This document shows, piece after piece, positions 13,901 to 23,390 of a DNA stretch of 28,219 nt. Position 1 is the first letter of the stretch. Every line of letters starts with the position of its first letter. The position numbers and the translations under genes are program-made. The DNA is from Syntrophaceae bacterium UBA4059 (lineage in GTDB: Bacteria > Desulfobacterota > Syntrophia > Syntrophales > Smithellaceae). The notes under the pieces were generated by a model. The model was not told the DNA's origin and made no database searches. It saw nothing but the letters and a program-made list of their open reading frames with translations. The stretch is taken from contig DFZJ01000121.1 of the NCBI GenBank assembly GCA_002382045.1, positions 5,443 to 33,661 on the forward strand, in the 5' to 3' direction.

Positions 13901-15549
13901 GCATCCGCCTTTTCGTCGCCATCGGCAAGCTGTCCGTCCCGCAGCTTGACAATCCGGTCTGCCATACCGTACCAGGTATCATCATGCGTGATAACGAGGA
14001 GTGTTTTACCCTGTGCCTTCAATTCCGGGAGCAGTTCCCGGTAAAAAACGCTTTTAAAGAGCGGATCCTGGTCGGCAGCCCATTCGTCGAATATGTAAAC
14101 CGGCCGGTCTTCCAGATAAGCCGTGAGAAGAGCCAGACGCTTGCGCTGCCCGTGAGAAAGATCAACCGTGGAGAATTCTCCATTCGTTATGGTTACCTTC
14201 CTGTCAAGGTGAAGACGCTGCAGGTACGCAAGCGCTTTATGATCCCGGGAAAAAGATTCGAGGCCGAACAGGTTGTCAAAAAGGTAGAAATCGGAAAACA
14301 CGACGGAAAAAAACTGCCGGTAGATCTCCCGGTTTTCATCCGTTATTTCCTGTCCACGCCAGGAGATGCTTCCTGCTTCGGGAATGTACAAACCGCACAG
14401 CAGTTTCAGAAGCGTGGTCTTGCCGCTTCCGTTGCCTCCCACGATAAAAGTCGTCTCGCCTTCATGAATTTCCAGATTGATCGGTCCCAGGCGGAACATG
14501 TCATCATCTATTTCCCGGTGATAATGGTAGGTGACGTCGTCCATGCGGATGAGGGCTTCCGTTTTGGCTTCCGCGGCCAAACGTATCGGAAGCTGATCGG
14601 GCCTCCTGGCCTCTTCCTTCAGGGGGACACCCAGCGCTTTGAGCTTTTCCAGGGCAATCACGGCTTCGCCGAAATTGGGGCCAAAGTTCAGGAGGGATGC
14701 CAGGGGAGACATAATGAACAGGCCGGCCATGACATAGCCCGTCAGGATGTCATGGCCAATGTTCATCCAGGGCACAATGATAAAAAGGATCAGTCCGAGG
14801 ACGATCAGATAAAGCGTATCGCCCACACGAAAAAAAAGATTTTGAATCGTCTTTCCCCGAACAGCGTCGTCCCGAAGCTGAACGCAGGTTTTGCGAAGGC
14901 AGATATCGAAGAACATTTCCCGCCGTTGTCTGTGGATGAGAAGCTCCTTTGTCCCATGGGTCAGTGCGTGGAGATGGCGAAAAAGATCATCCCAGCCATC
15001 CCGGAGACGTATCCAGTACCGTTGCAAAAGCGAAAGTTTATAAAGGGGCAGGCGGTACAGGTAAACGCCGCAAGACAAAAGAGCAAGCGTGATAAGAAAC
15101 AAAGGCCAAGAAAGCCATGCCACATAGAGGCCCGCGCCCAGAATCATCGATCCACTGAGAAAAATCGTCGGAATCTGGCGCAACGATGCGGCAATCTTCT
15201 CCACATCGTTGGTCAGGGAGGCCATGAGATACGGACCGCCGATCTCCTCAATCCGTTTGAGTGGCAGTTCCATGACCCGCTGGCTGAAACTGAGCCGTAT
15301 ACGGCAAAGTTCCTCCTGCGACAGAGAGAGAAGAATATATTCGGAATAGGAGCTGAGAACATAGTAAACCATGATGAAAAGACCGAATATCAGGGGCAGG
15401 TATGGTTCCGGCGGAGCATTCTGACGTAGCTGACGATGGATCAAAGCGATGATCAGGGCAGAGCAGCCCGATCCCGCCACGGCGCCGGTCACAGCGGCCG
15501 CTATCATGAGCTTCCAATTTTTCTTAAAAAGAAAATAATAGTAGTCCAT
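13897..15549 (-). CDS. Cyclic-peptide-exporter-type ABC transporter (ATPase-permease fusion)
   Basis: The 550-residue protein joins an N-terminal six-helix membrane domain (to about 310) with an ATPase domain: Walker A GGNGSGKTT (about 367-375), signature DLSHGQRKRLALL (about 466), Walker B YIFDEWAADQDP (about 486-497) and the H-loop VITHDD. The LSxGQRKR and FDEWAADQDP motifs are hallmarks of the PvdE/SyrD/YojI group, which exports peptides or siderophore precursors to the periplasm. Here, beside glycosyltransferases, it may export a lipid- or peptide-linked glycan, which is inference. A GGGAG precedes the ATG at 15549. It ends in TGA overlapping the next gene. An equally long open frame on the other strand is a shadow. 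Confidence 0.9.
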   Translation of the reverse strand: MDYYYFLFKKNWKLMIAAAVTGAVAGSGCSALIIALIHRQLRQNAPPEPYLPLIFGLFIMVYYVLSSYSEYILLSLSQEELCRIRLSFSQRVMELPLKRIEEIGGPYLMASLTNDVEKIAASLRQIPTIFLSGSMILGAGLYVAWLSWPLFLITLALLSCGVYLYRLPLYKLSLLQRYWIRLRDGWDDLFRHLHALTHGTKELLIHRQRREMFFDICLRKTCVQLRDDAVRGKTIQNLFFRVGDTLYLIVLGLILFIIVPWMNIGHDILTGYVMAGLFIMSPLASLLNFGPNFGEAVIALEKLKALGVPLKEEARRPDQLPIRLAAEAKTEALIRMDDVTYHYHREIDDDMFRLGPINLEIHEGETTFIVGGNGSGKTTLLKLLCGLYIPEAGSISWRGQEITDENREIYRQFFSVVFSDFYLFDNLFGLESFSRDHKALAYLQRLHLDRKVTITNGEFSTVDLSHGQRKRLALLTAYLEDRPVYIFDEWAADQDPLFKSVFYRELLPELKAQGKTLLVITHDDTWYGMADRIVKLRDGQLADGDEKADA

Positions 15550-15716
15550 AGACGAAAAAATACTCCCTGCGGCAAATCGGCTGCATCCTTAAAGCATCCG
15601 GAAATATCCTGATGATACGGCAAAAACTATTTCATTCACCGCAGAATGAAATTGCCCGTGAAAGATGTCATCTTTTAAGCGCTTTTGCAACTATCTTTGC
15701 CGTCAGAGTAACGCCA

Positions 15717-15745
15717 TTGACTTCATTAGCAATTTAATTTATATG
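15717..15745 (+). promoter_or_regulatory. Candidate promoter of the permease-glycosyltransferase operon
   Basis: TTGACT (15717-15722) and TATATG (15740-15745) are spaced by 17 bp in the gap between the divergent ABC transporter gene and the first FtsX-like gene. The predicted start of transcription would lie about 35 nt before the start codon, with AAGGA at 15775-15779 in between. Confidence 0.5.
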
Positions 15746-15785
15746 TGAAGCAATATTGATCCGTTCCGTCATACAAGGATTTATA

Positions 15786-16925
15786 ATGATTCTGAGAATA
15801 CCCCTTGCCTGGTACAACACTTTTCAGAACAAAAAAAGAACGCTGGCCGCTATTGGCGGCATCTCTTTTTCCCTCTTGCTTATTTTTATGCAACTCGGCT
15901 TCCTGATGACGGCCCGTATTACCTCCAGCCTTGTTTACGGCTTTTTTGATTATGACCTGATTATGACGTCCGCCACTTACGAAAGTATGGATACCACCGG
16001 CAGTTTCGATAAAACCCGTCTCGTGCAGGCCCAGGTCGCCGAAGGCGTTGCCGAAATATCCACTCTCAATTTCACCCGGGTATGGTGGCGTGTCCCCGAA
16101 TCAGATCTGCAGATGAGATCATGCATGCTGATGGGGTTTGATCTCAATCCTCATTTTGTTCCGGATAAAGAGGCCAGGGAAAATCTTCCCGCGATTTTAC
16201 CAAAAGATATGGTCATGCTGGATATCTCTTCGCACCCCGATTACGGCGAAAAGCGTATCGGCCGGACAGATGCCACGCTCAATGATATGCCGATCACCAT
16301 TAATGCCCTGTACAAACTGGGAATCAGCTTTCTCGGTGACGGCTCTGCCATCGTCAACCTGGACACCTATCAGAGCATTACCCGTTCAGATCCGCGGCAG
16401 GTTACTTTCGGTTTGATTAAAGTGGCGCCGGGCGAGGATGTGGAAAAAGTCAGGCAGAATCTGCAGGCAACACTTCCCGACGATGTGCTTGTTTTTGAAA
16501 AGAAGAAGTTCATAGAAGCGGAACAGAATTATTTTATTAATGTCAAGCCGATCGGGATCATGTTCCAGGCCGGAGCTTTTGTCGCCTTTGTCGTGGGTGC
16601 GGTCATCCTGTTTCAGGTGCTTTCCACCGAGATTTCGAACAAGTTACGGGAATTCGCCACCCTCAAAGCGGTCGGGTTCAGTAATTTTTACATTTACAAG
16701 GTGGGCGCAACGCAGGCCTTGTTATTTACGGTGATGAGCTATATTCCGGCATTGCCATTGGGTTATCTTGTCTCCTTTCTGGTACAAAAGGCCAGCCGTC
16801 TGCCGATGTATTTACCGTGGGAGCTGGCTGTGTTCGTTTTCTTTCTGGCGATTTTGATGAGTATTATTTCCGGCATTCTGGCGTTGCAAAAAGTCAGAAA
16901 AGCAGATCCGGCGGACTTGTTTTAA
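15786..16925 (+). CDS. FtsX/DevC-type ABC permease 1
   Basis: The 379-residue protein (from ATG 15786, preceded by AAGGA with 6-nt spacing) has one N-terminal membrane segment (LAAIGGISFSLLLIFMQLGFL), a periplasmic domain of about 200 residues, and three C-terminal membrane segments (FVAFVVGAVILFQVL and two more) with the family motif LREFATLKAVGFS. This is the MacB/FtsX layout, closest to DevC, a permease of heterocyst glycolipid exporters. An upstream ATG at 15756 lacks a ribosome-binding site. It is followed after 1 nt by a related permease; no cognate ATPase or membrane-fusion gene is adjacent. Confidence 0.88.
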   Translation: MILRIPLAWYNTFQNKKRTLAAIGGISFSLLLIFMQLGFLMTARITSSLVYGFFDYDLIMTSATYESMDTTGSFDKTRLVQAQVAEGVAEISTLNFTRVWWRVPESDLQMRSCMLMGFDLNPHFVPDKEARENLPAILPKDMVMLDISSHPDYGEKRIGRTDATLNDMPITINALYKLGISFLGDGSAIVNLDTYQSITRSDPRQVTFGLIKVAPGEDVEKVRQNLQATLPDDVLVFEKKKFIEAEQNYFINVKPIGIMFQAGAFVAFVVGAVILFQVLSTEISNKLREFATLKAVGFSNFYIYKVGATQALLFTVMSYIPALPLGYLVSFLVQKASRLPMYLPWELAVFVFFLAILMSIISGILALQKVRKADPADLF

Positions 16926-16926
16926 T

Positions 16927-18072
16927 ATGAAAATTTTTTCCAGTCAAAAAATCCCCCTGGCCTCGAAGATGCTGCTTCATAAAAAAGGGCGTCTGGCGCT
17001 TTCCTTGCTGGGGATTGCCTTTGCCGTGGTCATCATGTTCATGGAAATCGGTTTTTTTAACGGACTCAATGACAGCCAGGCCAATCTTCCGCCTTTGCTC
17101 AACGCCGATATTCTGATCATGCATCAGCGTCGCTATTCGATGCTGGAAACTTCCACCATCCCGAGGCACCGCCTGGGTCAGGCAGCCGCTCTTGATGAAG
17201 TCGCCGAAGCCATACCCTTTTATGAGGGGGCGGATACTCTATTCAATGAGCAGGAGAAGAGAATCCGGGCCATCTCGATTCTGGCTTTCCCGCAGGACAC
17301 AGCCGCTCCTTTGCTGGTGGAGGGTTTGAAAAAATATCAGGAACAACTGAAAATCAGGGGAAATGTTCTTTATGACAGCCTCTCACGGAAAATTTATGGC
17401 GACATCAAACCCGGAACAGATATCAAGCTGGGCGGCCGGCTGCACAGCGTCATCGGCGCGGTAAAAATCGGTCCGAACATTAAACTGGACGGCTATGTCA
17501 TCATGGGGGAGTCCACCTGGGTTGATCATACGGGAAACGTCGATAAAATTGGTATGGGATTGATTCGTCTGAAGCCCGGGGCGGATATAGAAGCTGTGAA
17601 AAAGAAACTGCGCGACATCCTTCCGGCCGACACGATTTTAATGACGCCGGAAGAAGCCAGAAAAAGAGAGGTTAAGTTTACGATTGAGTCCACACCGACC
17701 GGTGCGGTATTTGGAATTGGCGTCATCATCGGGTTTATTATCGGCATCATCATCTGTTATCAGATTTTGTTCAATGAGATCACCGATCACCTGCCGCAAT
17801 ACGCCACCATGAAAGCAGTCGGCTTTTCCAAAAAGTTCCTGGTCGCGCTCGTGATCAAACAATCCTTGTGGCTATCCGCTTTAGGGTTTATCCCCGGGCT
17901 GATCGGCGGCGGAATTCTTTATTTCATCATCCAGTATTCAACCGGAATCCTCATGTTTATGACACCCTGGAGAATTATCTTCGTTTTCATTTTGACGATT
18001 ATGATGTGTCTGGCCGCCAGTTTTTTTGCCATGAAAAAAGTTCTGAATGCGGATCCCGCCGAACTGTATTAA
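16927..18072 (+). CDS. FtsX/DevC-type ABC permease 2
   Basis: The 381-residue protein has the same layout as the gene before it: N-terminal membrane segment (LALSLLGIAFAVVIMFMEIGFF), large extracytoplasmic domain, and three C-terminal segments with LPQYATMKAVGFS. Both end in the shared ADPA motif (ADPADLF and ADPAELY), so they are paralogues that probably form a heterodimeric permease. The ATG lies 1 nt after the preceding stop. The ATPase partner is not in this stretch. Role in exporting a lipid or glycolipid is inferred from DevC. Confidence 0.88.
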   Translation: MKIFSSQKIPLASKMLLHKKGRLALSLLGIAFAVVIMFMEIGFFNGLNDSQANLPPLLNADILIMHQRRYSMLETSTIPRHRLGQAAALDEVAEAIPFYEGADTLFNEQEKRIRAISILAFPQDTAAPLLVEGLKKYQEQLKIRGNVLYDSLSRKIYGDIKPGTDIKLGGRLHSVIGAVKIGPNIKLDGYVIMGESTWVDHTGNVDKIGMGLIRLKPGADIEAVKKKLRDILPADTILMTPEEARKREVKFTIESTPTGAVFGIGVIIGFIIGIIICYQILFNEITDHLPQYATMKAVGFSKKFLVALVIKQSLWLSALGFIPGLIGGGILYFIIQYSTGILMFMTPWRIIFVFILTIMMCLAASFFAMKKVLNADPAELY

Positions 18073-18126
18073 ACGGAAAGCAGACGGACGACGCTCCTTA
18101 CGATTAACGCCGAAAACGGATACGTT

Positions 18127-18963
18127 ATGATACCAAAGATTATTCACCAGACCTGGAAAAAAAGCAAACTGCCGGAACAATTCCGCGCCTATCAAAAGAC
18201 CTGGATTCATCATCATCCCGATTGGGAGTACCGCTTTTATGATGACGCTGCCTGCCGGCTCGTCGTGCAAAAATCTTTTCCCGATCTGTTGCCTCTCTAT
18301 AACGGTTGTGCCTATCCCGTGCAGCGCGCTGATATTTTCCGTTATCTTGTTGTGGCATCATGCGGCGGTATTTATGCCGATATCGATATGGAGTGTTATA
18401 AGAATATGGAACCGCTCCTGGCAGGCAGCCCATGTGTTTTTGGCGTAGAGACGATCCTTTCACCGCGACAGACCAGAAGATTAAACCACCGGCACCAAGA
18501 GAGGATTGCCAATTGCATTTTTGCTGCAAAGCCCGGTCATCCCATTTTTGACCAAGTGATGAACGAGGTTGCCCTGCGCCTTGACGGCCGTTATCCCGTA
18601 GGCGAAATTATCGAAACCACGGGGCCGGGGATGCTGACGGATGTTGTGCAAAAATACCGCAGGCAATACGATCTGCACATTCTGCCGCAAATCTGCTGGC
18701 TGCCACCCAGAGGTTCTTATTATCCTGATATCTTTCCGTTTAATCTTCATATGTATGCCAAACACCATTTTTCCGGCACGTGGAAAAGAAGCAATGACAA
18801 AATAGAAACAGCCCGGGCCGGTTCACAGAAAATGGGGGTCCTTGATCGCATCAGAGAAATATTATGTGACATCAGGGACTTTCGCTATAAACTGCCGCCG
18901 TCACCGGTCTGGCGGGAGGATTTTTCGTTCCCGAATAAAAATGTTTTTCGGAGCAAACAATAA
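18127..18963 (+). CDS. GT32-family glycosyltransferase 2
   Basis: The 278-residue protein starts MIPKIIHQTWKKSKLPEQFR and has YPVQRADIFRYLVVASCGGI followed by YADIDMECYKN, the DXD motif at about residues 80-82. It resembles the GT32 enzyme at 12068 but is longer and lacks a C-terminal membrane segment, so it is likely cytoplasmic and membrane-associated. It lies 54 nt after the second permease in the same direction and probably belongs to that operon. Sugar specificity unknown. Confidence 0.88.
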   Translation: MIPKIIHQTWKKSKLPEQFRAYQKTWIHHHPDWEYRFYDDAACRLVVQKSFPDLLPLYNGCAYPVQRADIFRYLVVASCGGIYADIDMECYKNMEPLLAGSPCVFGVETILSPRQTRRLNHRHQERIANCIFAAKPGHPIFDQVMNEVALRLDGRYPVGEIIETTGPGMLTDVVQKYRRQYDLHILPQICWLPPRGSYYPDIFPFNLHMYAKHHFSGTWKRSNDKIETARAGSQKMGVLDRIREILCDIRDFRYKLPPSPVWREDFSFPNKNVFRSKQ

Positions 18964-19010
18964 CCGTAACAGAATTTCTTGATACCGATAAAAGGAAGAA
19001 TAATTACCTG

Positions 19011-19859
19011 ATGTCAATCATTTCCGAAGCATACCGTTATATTTCTCTGCATACACGCTCCCTGCAGTATTATTCAGAGAAATACCTGCAGACATCTGAT
19101 GACGAGAAAGCCGATATAACCGTTTCTCTGTCCACGATCCCCGGCAGAATAGAAAACATCTATCCCGCCCTGAATTCTCTTATGGATCAGACGATGCCTC
19201 CCCGCCGGATTATTCTGGCCATACCGCCCTTTTCCATCAGGGAACAGAAGGCCTACCTCCTGCCGGCTGCGCTTGCCCATTGCCCTGCTGTCGAAATAAT
19301 CGATGCTCAGAAGGATTGGGGACCGGCAACCAAACTTATTCCCGCCCTTCTTCACCCGTCAACCGCACCCGAGGATATTATTCTTACGGCCGATGACGAC
19401 AATATTTATCCAGCGGAGTTTGTTGAAACCTTCCTGGAATACTCTCAAAAGATGCCTGAGGCGGCCTTGAGTCTCCGGGGCGCTCCGATGTCCCGGACGA
19501 TTCGCTGGAAGGATTGCATCACCTTCAAAGGGACGGCCATTGCAAAACCCGCTTCCGTGGAAATCATCAACGGTTGCGGCGGCATTCTGGTAAAACCGAA
19601 GTTCTTTACCGCCGATTTATTTAGTTATGAAAACGCACCGGCGGAGGCTTTTTTTGTTGATGATATCTGGGTCAGCGGTAATCTGGCAAAGCGAAACATT
19701 CCCCGCTACGTGATACCCTTCCGGGGAAACTACGTTTATCTTACGACGCTGACAACTTTGTCCGGACCGGCGCTGGATCATGGCGAAAACAGAGGCGGCG
19801 GCAACGACGACGTCGTGATGGATTATTTTCGGCCTTACTGGAAACTGCCTTTGGAATAA
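19011..19859 (+). CDS. GT-A type glycosyltransferase (GT2-like)
   Basis: The 282-residue protein has the strand-turn SLSTIPGRIENIYPALNSLM (about 38-57) and LTADDDNIYPAEF (about 124-136) with a DDD metal site, plus EIINGCGGILVKP, FVDDIWVSGNLAKRN and an acidic NDDVV near the end. This fits a nucleotide-diphospho-sugar transferase of the GT-A fold. The closest family was not pinned down. AAGGAAG lies about 14 nt upstream of the ATG, slightly far. No membrane segments are seen. It sits in the glycan operon. Confidence 0.75.
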   Translation: MSIISEAYRYISLHTRSLQYYSEKYLQTSDDEKADITVSLSTIPGRIENIYPALNSLMDQTMPPRRIILAIPPFSIREQKAYLLPAALAHCPAVEIIDAQKDWGPATKLIPALLHPSTAPEDIILTADDDNIYPAEFVETFLEYSQKMPEAALSLRGAPMSRTIRWKDCITFKGTAIAKPASVEIINGCGGILVKPKFFTADLFSYENAPAEAFFVDDIWVSGNLAKRNIPRYVIPFRGNYVYLTTLTTLSGPALDHGENRGGGNDDVVMDYFRPYWKLPLE

Positions 19860-19882
19860 AACGAGAATGGAATAAGAAAAAA

Positions 19883-20917
19883 ATGGCGACCTTTACCATC
19901 ATCCTGATTGGCTACCTGCTTGTATCGTCAATCATCGTCAAATACCGTAACGCAAGGGAAATTGAAAAAGCGGCGACGGCCATTCGGCGGATTGGGCAAC
20001 CCTGTCCCTATCCGATTTTAATGCCGGTTTATGGACGCCCACATTATTTGAGGAAAGTCCTCCAAGCCCTCGCCGGGGTTAAGGACATCGACAAGACCAT
20101 CCTGATTATTTCTCAAGACGGCAGCCATACGGAGGTCGCAGCAATGATCAGGCAGATCAATTTCACGCACACGATTATTATTCAGCACACCCGGCCTTTT
20201 CTTGGAATCCTGGCATATTTCTGGGACAGCCTTGTGGCGGCTTCGACCAATATCCATTTCCTGCTGGAATTCGCTTTCAGCAAAACGCCCGCCAGAGGTG
20301 CGATCGTACTGGAGGATGACCTTGTGCCTTCTGAAGATTTCTTCAATTACTTCCGTTGGTCATTTGAGTATGTTCTGACCGACCCCAAGGTTTTGTCCGT
20401 AACGGGCTTCAATATTGATTCACGAATGGTGGCCGAAGCAAACTATCATCCGCAGAATTATCCGTACGACCTTGTCGAAAACAAGGAAAACGATCGTGCC
20501 AAATTCTCCGGCTGGAGCTGGAGCATTACCCGAGGTCAATGGCAACAAGTTCGGAAACGCTGGTCTTTTGCCAGCTGGGATATCGGGCTCGATGCGTTGC
20601 AGCGTCAACTGGGTCTGATTTCATATAAGCCTGTTCTGAGCCGTGTCCGCAATATCGGCATGCAGGGTGGAATCAATTTTACGGAAGCCGAAGATAACCC
20701 GAAATGGCGGAGCATTTTCATTGCCGGGCAGTCCTATGAGTACCGGGAGGCGCCACGGTTTCACGAAAAGGATGAGTTTGTAAAGTTATCCTACGCCCAG
20801 GACAATCATCATCTCTATCCTAACGAGAAAACACGGACACTCAGGAACCGCCTTTGGCTGGCGGCGGCTTTAGGTACGCTTGCTGCTGCCGAATGCTACA
20901 TTTTATTCTTACGCTAG
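19883..20917 (+). CDS. GnT-I-like (GT13-type) glycosyltransferase
   Basis: The 344-residue protein has an N-terminal membrane anchor (TIILIGYLLVSSIIV), then ILMPVYGRPHYLRKVLQAL, IISQDGSH, and AIVLEDDLVPSEDFFNYF (about 138-155) with the EDD motif characteristic of N-acetylglucosaminyltransferase I-like enzymes, then VLSVTGFNID and FSGWSWSITR. A second hydrophobic segment ends the protein (LWLAAALGTLAAAECYILFL). GT13 enzymes are best known from animal and plant N-glycan synthesis; bacterial members exist but their substrates are mostly unknown. It lies 23 nt after the preceding gene. Confidence 0.75.
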   Translation: MATFTIILIGYLLVSSIIVKYRNAREIEKAATAIRRIGQPCPYPILMPVYGRPHYLRKVLQALAGVKDIDKTILIISQDGSHTEVAAMIRQINFTHTIIIQHTRPFLGILAYFWDSLVAASTNIHFLLEFAFSKTPARGAIVLEDDLVPSEDFFNYFRWSFEYVLTDPKVLSVTGFNIDSRMVAEANYHPQNYPYDLVENKENDRAKFSGWSWSITRGQWQQVRKRWSFASWDIGLDALQRQLGLISYKPVLSRVRNIGMQGGINFTEAEDNPKWRSIFIAGQSYEYREAPRFHEKDEFVKLSYAQDNHHLYPNEKTRTLRNRLWLAAALGTLAAAECYILFLR

Positions 20918-20930
20918 GAGAATTTAATCA

Positions 20931-21902
20931 TTGACGATCCTGCTGATTATCATTCTGGTATTTGCCGGTCTTTTAATTTTTAAAGGAAAAGCGACCCTGC
21001 ATGAGCGCCTTTTCCCGAGGCTTTACAATACGATAGACTTTCCGGAAGACCATTTTCCACCTGCCGATCCAAAAAATTATTTAAGGAAAGTTGCCGCAGG
21101 TTATGAAAAAATGAAAGCCGTCAAAGTGGTTATTTGCGGCGTTACCAAAGATGATGGAGCTATTCTTCCTCTGACCATGGCACGCATTGAAAAAACAGGC
21201 GGCCTGTTTCGCAATTATCGCGTGATTATTTATGAAAACGATTCCCAGGATAATACACCGGATATTTTGAAACAATGGCAAACGGTCAATCCCAGGGTTA
21301 AAATTATTACGGAATCGATTGCGGATACGCCGCTTATGGGCATCACCCGGACGGAAAGACTTGCCTTTTTTCGCAACCGTTATTTACAGCACATCCGGGA
21401 ATCCGGCGAATATGCTGATTACGATTTTGTCATTGTTGCGGATATGGATTTAAAAGGCGGATGGAGCAACGATGGTATTGCTACAAGTTTCGCCCACTCC
21501 GGCTGGGATATCGTAGCGGGCAATTCTATCGGCTATCACAACCTCCGCAAGAGTTACTATGATATTTTTGCCCTGCGACCGAAAACAATTTTAAATACCG
21601 GCTTTGTGTATAAAATAATAGGTGACGGTTGGCAGTTGCGCCGGGGCGACCCGTTGATCTCTGTTCAATCGGGATTCGGCGGACTGGCGCTTTACCGCAA
21701 AGAAGCGATCATCTCACGGCAATACTCCGGAACGGTGAACGGTCAAACGATGTGTGAACACGTCAGCTTGAATGCTGATCACAGCCTGCGCTGTTTTCTA
21801 AACCCTTCCCAGATTACACTCATCGGGACCCAGGAAGAAAAGAAATACCAGCCGGGATCTTCTCTTGGAAACACGCTGTTTGGACTCTTCCGCAACTGGT
21901 AG
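20931..21902 (+). CDS. CAP59/GT69-like glycosyltransferase
   Basis: The 323-residue protein starts at TTG 20931, chosen because AGGAG at 20916-20920 precedes it at a suitable distance and the hydrophobic anchor (ILLIIILVFAGLLIF) follows at once. It contains the pattern LTMARIEKTGGLFRNYRVII, then YENDSQDNTPDIL, ITRTERLAFFRNRYL and FVIVADMDLKGGW with a DMD motif, matching the CAP59/GT69 family known from cryptococcal capsule synthesis. It is the last gene of the operon and ends in TAG. Confidence 0.75.
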   Translation: MTILLIIILVFAGLLIFKGKATLHERLFPRLYNTIDFPEDHFPPADPKNYLRKVAAGYEKMKAVKVVICGVTKDDGAILPLTMARIEKTGGLFRNYRVIIYENDSQDNTPDILKQWQTVNPRVKIITESIADTPLMGITRTERLAFFRNRYLQHIRESGEYADYDFVIVADMDLKGGWSNDGIATSFAHSGWDIVAGNSIGYHNLRKSYYDIFALRPKTILNTGFVYKIIGDGWQLRRGDPLISVQSGFGGLALYRKEAIISRQYSGTVNGQTMCEHVSLNADHSLRCFLNPSQITLIGTQEEKKYQPGSSLGNTLFGLFRNW

Positions 21903-22334
21903 CCATGCTTACGAATGCAGATGGGGCATTCGCTAGGATACTGTCCGAAAACAGCAAACAAAGCCCGGAAAACAAAAAAATTCACAATAAATGCTTGCAT
22001 CCTCTTTTATAGCTGTGTCATAATTTAAACCAATCAAGGATAAGCGCTTTCTTCAAACACTTTTCTCGCTTCTTATATCCGCATTGATGAAGCCATCATC
22101 AATAAACCCGACAAACTGACGAATGGAAGAAATGATCATTATTCGGAAGCATCCGGCTATGGGCTGTTATCAAATCGATAACGGTCCAACACCTTCACCG
22201 TTTTGTCGAAATCGATAAACTCCTTCATCATGATCCGTTTATTCGGGCAATCCATTTCCCACAAAACAGCTTCATGGTGATAGTTTTGGTATTTTATGGA
22301 TTTCTCCAAATCATATTTCTTTGCTTAATATCAT
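21903..22334. other. Intergenic region after the glycan operon
   Basis: A CGAATGC/GCATTCG hairpin at 21912-21932 follows the last gene but has no T run, so it is at best a weak terminator. A possible short minus-strand frame at 22157-22309 is listed separately. Nothing else was recognised. Confidence 0.4.
22157..22309 (-). CDS. Possible 50-residue protein or gene remnant
   Basis: From a TTG at 22309 to TAG at 22159-22157 the frame reads LEKSIKYQNYHHEAVLWEMD, then CPNKRIMMKEFIDF and DKTVKVLDRYRF. The even mix of residues looks more protein-like than a shadow frame, but there is no ATG at the front and no clear ribosome-binding site. It could be the tail of a lost gene. Unrecognised. Confidence 0.25.
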   Translation of the reverse strand: MEKSIKYQNYHHEAVLWEMDCPNKRIMMKEFIDFDKTVKVLDRYRFDNSP

Positions 22335-22411
22335 TGGTGCCCCTGGCGTGAGTCGAACACGCGGCCCACAGATTAGGAATCTGTCGCTCTATCCATCTGA
22401 GCTACAGGGGC
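22335..22411 (-). tRNA. tRNA-Arg (anticodon CCU)
   Basis: The 77-nt tRNA has acceptor GCCCCTG/CAGGGGC, D arm AGCTC-AGATGGATA-GAGC, anticodon stem ACAGA/TCTGT with loop TTCCTAA (anticodon CCU), a normal short variable loop, and T arm GCGTG-TTCGACT-CACGC, ending ACCA with encoded CCA. It reads AGG. It is an ordinary tRNA and a useful contrast to the aberrant UCA tRNA. Confidence 0.95.
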
Positions 22412-22482
22412 AACCTTTTTTGTATTCCTGCAGGACGAAGCGATTTAACATTCTTTACGCAGGCTGTCAACTTTCCGGCATT

Positions 22483-23388
22483 TCACAAGGCTGCAAAATC
22501 CTTCAGATGCGTTTCCAGTAAGCGATTTTTATCAAAGTTTGCCAGCTTCAGATTCTGCGGTTTCGTGCCGGCAAAGGCGCATTTGGGCGCCAGTCCAATC
22601 AATTCCGACTCCAGAATCTCAATACCCCGCTCAGCCGCAAGCCTCTCCACCTGCTCATAGATCACTTTCAGAGGTGTTTCCTTGCAATTGGTCAGGTTCA
22701 TAGACACCTGCGCCAGATGCCTGCTTTTTAAAATGACGCCGATGGCGCGCACATGCGGGAGGCCGCCGCTTTTTTCCCGGATGAGCGATGCAATTTTTTG
22801 CGCCAATCTCAGATCATCACAATTCAGATTAATATTATAGGCCACCAGCAGTTCGCGGGCGCCCACGGCTGTCGCGCCCGCGCGTGGATTGAAGACCGGC
22901 TTGCCGGCATCCGGAGCATCGGCAGGATTAGACATCTTTTCCGCCAATGCCTCATACCCGCCGCGTCTGACATTCGCCAGTTCACTGCGCTCAGGGATCA
23001 GCGCCGCATGGCCGTAAAAATAAGCGGGAACTCCGAACCGTTCATATAATTGATGACCATAGCGATGCGCCAGATCAACCGCCTCATCCATTTTTGTTTT
23101 GCCCAGTGGAATGAAGGGCACGACGTCAACCGCACCCAGTCGCGGATGGACGCCGGTTTGCCCGCGCATGTCAATCAGCTCCAGAGCCTGACCCGATGCG
23201 GCGAGCGCCGCTTCCAAGACGTCATCCGGTTTGCCCAGAAAGGTAAAAACACTCCGGTTATGGTCACTGTCCCCACTGTAGTCTATCAGGCGGATGTTGG
23301 GAAACGCCTTCAACACATGGGCGATCGCTTCGATTTTATCCAAATCGCATCCTTCACTGAAATTCGGCACACATTCGATAATTTTCAT
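22483..23388 (-). CDS. Glutamate formimidoyltransferase
   Basis: The 301-residue protein starts KIIECVPNFSEG and contains DSDHNRSVFTF, RGQTGVHPRLGAVDVVPFIP and RAGATAVGARELLVAYNINL, the hallmarks of the formiminotransferase domain. It transfers the formimino group between N-formimino-glutamate and tetrahydrofolate in histidine degradation. The length fits the stand-alone formiminotransferase without the cyclodeaminase domain, as in many bacteria and archaea. Its ATG is 2 nt after a remnant phosphatase frame. It ends in TGA. Confidence 0.93.
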   Translation of the reverse strand: MKIIECVPNFSEGCDLDKIEAIAHVLKAFPNIRLIDYSGDSDHNRSVFTFLGKPDDVLEAALAASGQALELIDMRGQTGVHPRLGAVDVVPFIPLGKTKMDEAVDLAHRYGHQLYERFGVPAYFYGHAALIPERSELANVRRGGYEALAEKMSNPADAPDAGKPVFNPRAGATAVGARELLVAYNINLNCDDLRLAQKIASLIREKSGGLPHVRAIGVILKSRHLAQVSMNLTNCKETPLKVIYEQVERLAAERGIEILESELIGLAPKCAFAGTKPQNLKLANFDKNRLLETHLKDFAAL

Positions 23389-23390
23389 GT

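Noticed and set aside
13885..15429. A 514-codon open frame on the plus strand
   Set aside because: It lies opposite the clearly real ABC transporter gene and has no recognisable motif; it is a shadow of a GC-rich gene.
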